From assembly GCA_031548515.1 (NCBI GenBank), contig JAVBRB010000044.1, forward strand, positions 1 through 33,291: a DNA stretch of 33,291 nucleotides, written 5' to 3'. This DNA is from UBA940 sp031548515. GTDB taxonomy: Bacteria; Bacteroidota; Bacteroidia; Bacteroidales; Rikenellaceae. Positions 30,137 through 33,291 of the stretch are shown here, one piece after another (position 1 is the stretch's first letter; each line of letters starts with the position of its first letter). The notes under the pieces are model-generated. The model searched no databases. It was not told the DNA's origin and saw nothing but the letters and a program-made list of their open reading frames with translations. Position numbers and translations under genes: made by a program.

Positions 30137-33100
30137 ATGACCCAGTTTGAAAATTTCAAGAAGACCCTTGAGGAACTTTTCATGCTCGATCAGGCCGAGT
30201 TGGATTTTGGTATTTACCGGATCATGAACCAGAAGCGGTCGGAAATCAACCGCTATCTGGATACCGATCTGGTACGCCATGTCCGCGAAGTTCTGGAAAG
30301 CAATGCCGGAGGCAAGCGTACATCGCTGGGCCACGACATCGAAGAGGCAAAGAAAGGGGCAATTGCGGCCGGCTATGACCCTGAAACGTCGCCCAAGGTC
30401 GTGCAGCTGCGCAAGGAATTGGCCGAACTGGGCAATGCTGAGGATTTGGAGGCTGAGGTATTTTCACATCTGGCTACATTCTTCCGTCGTTATTACGACA
30501 GCGGCGATTTTATCAGCCAGCGACGCTATAAGAAGGATGTCTATGCCATTCCCTACGAGGGCGAGGAGGTGAAACTTTATTGGGCCAATGCTGATCAGTA
30601 TTACATCAAGACATCTGAATTTTTCCGCAACTATTCATTTAAGCTTTCTGACGGCAAGCGCGTAATTTTCGATCTGCGCGAAGCATCGACAGAGCAGAAT
30701 AACAACAAGACACAGGGCGACAAGGTGCGTCGGTTTGCCATCGCTTCAGAGAACCCTGTTGAAGTTATTGGCGATGAGCTGCACATCGGGTTTACTTACG
30801 AACCTTACGACAAAAAGGTTAAGCAACCCGATTTGATGGCAGAGGCTTTTGCCGTGATCAAACCTGCCGTACCGGCAACGTTCGCAGAGGTATTCGCTTT
30901 ACGTGCCACCGAGAAGAACTCTAACCGTACCCTGATCGAGAAACATCTGAACGATTATGTGAGCCGTAATACTTTCGACTATTTTATTCACAAGGATTTG
31001 CGAGGCTTCCTGAGCCGCGAATTGGATTTTTATATCAAGAACGAGATCCTGTTTATTGATGATATCGATGCCCGGTCGGATGGAGAATTCCTGAAATATC
31101 TTTCGACGATCAAGGCGGTGAAAGCTGTCGGGGTGAAGATCATTGAGTTTCTTAGCTCATTGGAGGATTTCCAGAAAAAACTGTGGCTGAAAAAGAAATT
31201 TGTCGTCGAGGCCAACTATTGCATCACTCTCGACCGTGTACCTGCTGATCTGTACCCAGATATTGCGGCCAACGATGCCCAACGTGAAGAATGGGTGCGC
31301 CTGTTTGCCATTGACGAAATCAAGGCGACGAGCGATTTGATGGACGGACGAGTGGCGTACAGCAAACCTCTGAGCGTGAAATTTCTCGAAGAGAATAAGT
31401 TTTTGGTATTGGATACCGCATTTTTCAGCGACGATTTCAAACAGCGGCTATTAGCCCAGATAGACGATATCGATGCTCAATCGGACGGGTTGCTTATTTC
31501 GAGTGAGAACTTTCAGGCGCTCAACCTGCTGCAGGAGAAATACAAGGAGCAGGTAAAGTGTATTTATGTCGATCCTCCATACAATACGAGTGCGAGTGAA
31601 ATAATTTACAAAAATGAGTACAAAGATTCTTCGTGGTTGAGCCTTATGAATGACCGAATCAAGTTCGGTAAGGCTCTGTTGAATGAAACCGGTGTTCAGT
31701 GTACTACCATTGACGACGTTGAACACTGTAAGCTAAATCTACTATTATCATCGAACTTTAACTCTACTCCAGAAACTGTTGCTATAAGAATAAAACCGTC
31801 CGGACGGCCAATCCCCAATGGATTTGCCATATCACACGAATATGCACTATTCAGTAAGGCTAATGACGATATAGCTATTCAAAGGCTTTCTCATAACACA
31901 GAGCAATCCGCTCGTTATAGAGAGAGAGACGATAACGGTAGCTTTTTTTGGGAAATGTTCAGAAAAGCAGGTTCAAATTCATTCCGTGAAAATAGGCCTA
32001 CGATGTATTACCCCTTCTTCCTCAATGAAACAACAAAAAAATTGAGGATGCCAGACCTAAAGTTCAACAATACCACACAGAGGTATGATATTCTTGAAGA
32101 CTTAAATGCTGGAGAAATAGCAGTATGGCCCACAAAAGATGACGGAGGGGAGGGATGCTGGTACTTTGGAGTCGAACGAACCAAAGAGTTGGTCGATGAG
32201 TTCAAAGCCGTAAAACAAAGTGACGGAGGGTATTATATATATTACAGAAGAAGACCCAACGAGGGAGTCCAACCATCCACTTTTTGGGAAGACTCAAAGT
32301 ATTCTGCAACGGAACACGGGACAGCGCTCTTAAAAAAGATTTTTGGAGAGCAAGAAATATTTTCATATCCTAAATCAATTTTCGCAGTTGAAGATTGTCT
32401 CAAAGTCTCAGGGGCATACAGCCAGTCACTTATTCTTGATTTTTTCGCGGGTAGCGGGACGACAGGACATGCCGTCATCAACTTGAATCGCGACGATGAG
32501 GGTAATCGCAGATATATCCTCGTTGAAATGGGCGAGTATTTCGATACCGTCACCAAGCCGCGCATCCAGAAGGTAATATATTCCAAAGACTGGAAAGCAG
32601 GCAAGCCTGTAAGTCGTGAAGGGTCATCGCATTGTTTCAAATACCTGCGTCTGGAAAGCTACGAGGATACGCTCAACAACCTTGTGGTAAAAGAAGATAA
32701 AACCCAGCGCCTTGCACTTGGAACATCTCCGGTGTTTGGAGAATCGTTCCTGCTTGGTTATATGCTCGACGCCCAGACCCGCGACAGCCTTTTCAACACC
32801 GATTGGTTCCGCAACCCGTTCGATATGTCGCTCAACATCACGCGAGGCAATGAAACCACGCGCCGACGCATCGATCTGGTCGAGACGTTCAACTACCTGA
32901 TAGGTCTGAATGTCGAAGCCATAAGCTGGCCCCGCGAAGGGATATGCACCGTAGTAGGCACGACGCGCAACGGCGGTTCGGGTGGACGCGGCGAAAAAAC
33001 TTTGGTCATCTGGCGCGATTGCGAAAAGATCGACAATGCCAAGCTCGACGACTTCTTCCGCCGCAGTGCTTACTCGGCTCGCGACAACGAATTCGACCGC

Positions 33101-33208
33101 ATCTATGTCAATGGAGACTCGAATATCGAAAATCTCCGTACGTCCGACGACCATTGGAAAGTAGTTCTCACGGAAGAGGAATTCTCGAAACGAATGTTTG
33201 AAATGTAA
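30137..33208 (+). CDS. large beta-class DNA adenine methyltransferase, type III Mod-like
   Basis: A 1023-residue protein. The catalytic motif IV DPPYNT is at residues 479-484, followed by the Mod-like 'YKDSSWLSLMNDRI'. The SAM-binding motif I DFFAGSGTTGHA is at 768-779, followed by 'RRYILVEMGEYF'. Order IV before I defines the beta class used by type III Mod, acting on adenine N6. Typical Mod proteins have about 650 residues; here about 450 residues precede the catalytic core, mixed alpha/beta without a recognised domain, and about 240 follow. The region between motifs (31570-32440) is AT-rich compared with both ends, consistent with an exchanged target-recognition domain. It is followed after 3 bases by another gene. 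Confidence 0.9.
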   Translation: MTQFENFKKTLEELFMLDQAELDFGIYRIMNQKRSEINRYLDTDLVRHVREVLESNAGGKRTSLGHDIEEAKKGAIAAGYDPETSPKVVQLRKELAELGNAEDLEAEVFSHLATFFRRYYDSGDFISQRRYKKDVYAIPYEGEEVKLYWANADQYYIKTSEFFRNYSFKLSDGKRVIFDLREASTEQNNNKTQGDKVRRFAIASENPVEVIGDELHIGFTYEPYDKKVKQPDLMAEAFAVIKPAVPATFAEVFALRATEKNSNRTLIEKHLNDYVSRNTFDYFIHKDLRGFLSRELDFYIKNEILFIDDIDARSDGEFLKYLSTIKAVKAVGVKIIEFLSSLEDFQKKLWLKKKFVVEANYCITLDRVPADLYPDIAANDAQREEWVRLFAIDEIKATSDLMDGRVAYSKPLSVKFLEENKFLVLDTAFFSDDFKQRLLAQIDDIDAQSDGLLISSENFQALNLLQEKYKEQVKCIYVDPPYNTSASEIIYKNEYKDSSWLSLMNDRIKFGKALLNETGVQCTTIDDVEHCKLNLLLSSNFNSTPETVAIRIKPSGRPIPNGFAISHEYALFSKANDDIAIQRLSHNTEQSARYRERDDNGSFFWEMFRKAGSNSFRENRPTMYYPFFLNETTKKLRMPDLKFNNTTQRYDILEDLNAGEIAVWPTKDDGGEGCWYFGVERTKELVDEFKAVKQSDGGYYIYYRRRPNEGVQPSTFWEDSKYSATEHGTALLKKIFGEQEIFSYPKSIFAVEDCLKVSGAYSQSLILDFFAGSGTTGHAVINLNRDDEGNRRYILVEMGEYFDTVTKPRIQKVIYSKDWKAGKPVSREGSSHCFKYLRLESYEDTLNNLVVKEDKTQRLALGTSPVFGESFLLGYMLDAQTRDSLFNTDWFRNPFDMSLNITRGNETTRRRIDLVETFNYLIGLNVEAISWPREGICTVVGTTRNGGSGGRGEKTLVIWRDCEKIDNAKLDDFFRRSAYSARDNEFDRIYVNGDSNIENLRTSDDHWKVVLTEEEFSKRMFEM

Positions 33209-33211
33209 GCG

Positions 33212-33291
33212 ATGGCAAAAAAACAAAAGCAACAACAGCAAGATGTTCTGAGGCTGTCGCATGCGCTGGTGCTCAATCGCTACATTCTCGA
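33212..33291 (+). CDS. N-terminal fragment of the third gene of the cassette
   Basis: An ATG 3 bases after the methyltransferase stop opens a frame running through the window end (26 codons). It starts MAKKQKQQQQDVLRLSHALV, a basic/Gln-rich lead followed by a helix. The tight spacing shows it is co-transcribed and probably coupled. By position a type III Res-like helicase/nuclease is the most likely product, and the start does not look like DrmA of DISARM as I recall it, but 26 residues do not allow an assignment. Confidence 0.6.
   Translation, partial: MAKKQKQQQQDVLRLSHALVLNRYIL

Noticed and set aside
27200..33208. Firm call of class 1 DISARM (drmD-drmMI)
   Set aside because: The first two genes fit by type, but the methyltransferase has a type III Mod-like core, and drmA, drmB and drmC are not in the window; the third gene's start does not resemble DrmA as I recall it.
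1..33291. CRISPR arrays, tRNA or rRNA genes, insertion-sequence transposases
   Set aside because: No regularly spaced repeats, no tRNA T-arm pattern and no transposase-like frame were found on reading either strand.

Overview
The window looks like the chromosome of a Bacteroidales bacterium, probably in or near Rikenellaceae (Alistipes-like). Three things suggest this: housekeeping genes are moderately GC-rich, promoters carry the Bacteroidetes -7 element TAnnTTTG instead of an E. coli -10 box, and several families are typical of the phylum (DUF4954 next to glmS, single-chain serine dehydratase, Ser-type sulfatase). The genus is an inference; no rRNA or tRNA gene is present to anchor it.

Layout. 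(1) 1-5177, minus strand: the str/S10 ribosomal cluster rpsL-rpsG-fusA-rpsJ-rplC-rplD-rplW-rplB (rplB cut by the window edge), without tuf. It is driven from a promoter at about 5242-5271. (2) 5526-7161, plus strand: a secreted or anchored TPM-domain protein and LemA, closed by a bidirectional terminator. (3) 7233-12382, minus strand: ilvD-ilvB-ilvN-ilvC, the branched-chain amino acid operon. (4) 12636-15250, plus strand: serine dehydratase, a 67-residue Cys-rich protein, a small two-helix membrane protein and a membrane-anchored unknown. (5) 15324-20100: pirin, YbaN-type membrane protein, a lipoprotein tyrosine phosphatase divergent from a membrane metallophosphoesterase, a small membrane unknown and a YqaA/DedA-type protein. 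(6) 20093-24318, minus strand: DUF4954-glmS-DUF488. (7) 24576-27002, minus strand: a periplasmic Ser-type arylsulfatase split by one in-frame amber codon. (8) 27200-33291, plus strand: an accessory cassette with a SNF2/RapA-type helicase, a 1023-residue beta-class DNA methyltransferase of type III Mod style with a very long N-terminal extension, and the first 26 codons of a third gene 3 bases downstream.

Regions 1-6 are mostly ordinary core genome with short, readable intergenic regions. They hold promoters, terminators and at least two families of imperfect dispersed repeats, one of which appears to supply the C-terminal tail of the YbaN-type protein.

The most system-like part is the cassette from 27.2 kb to the window end. 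The methyltransferase and helicase form a plausible modification/restriction (anti-phage) unit that does not match a standard two-gene type III mod-res operon. The segment between the methyltransferase's catalytic motifs is visibly AT-rich compared with both flanks, which suggests an exchanged target-recognition domain. The identity of the third gene, which runs off the window, would decide the classification.
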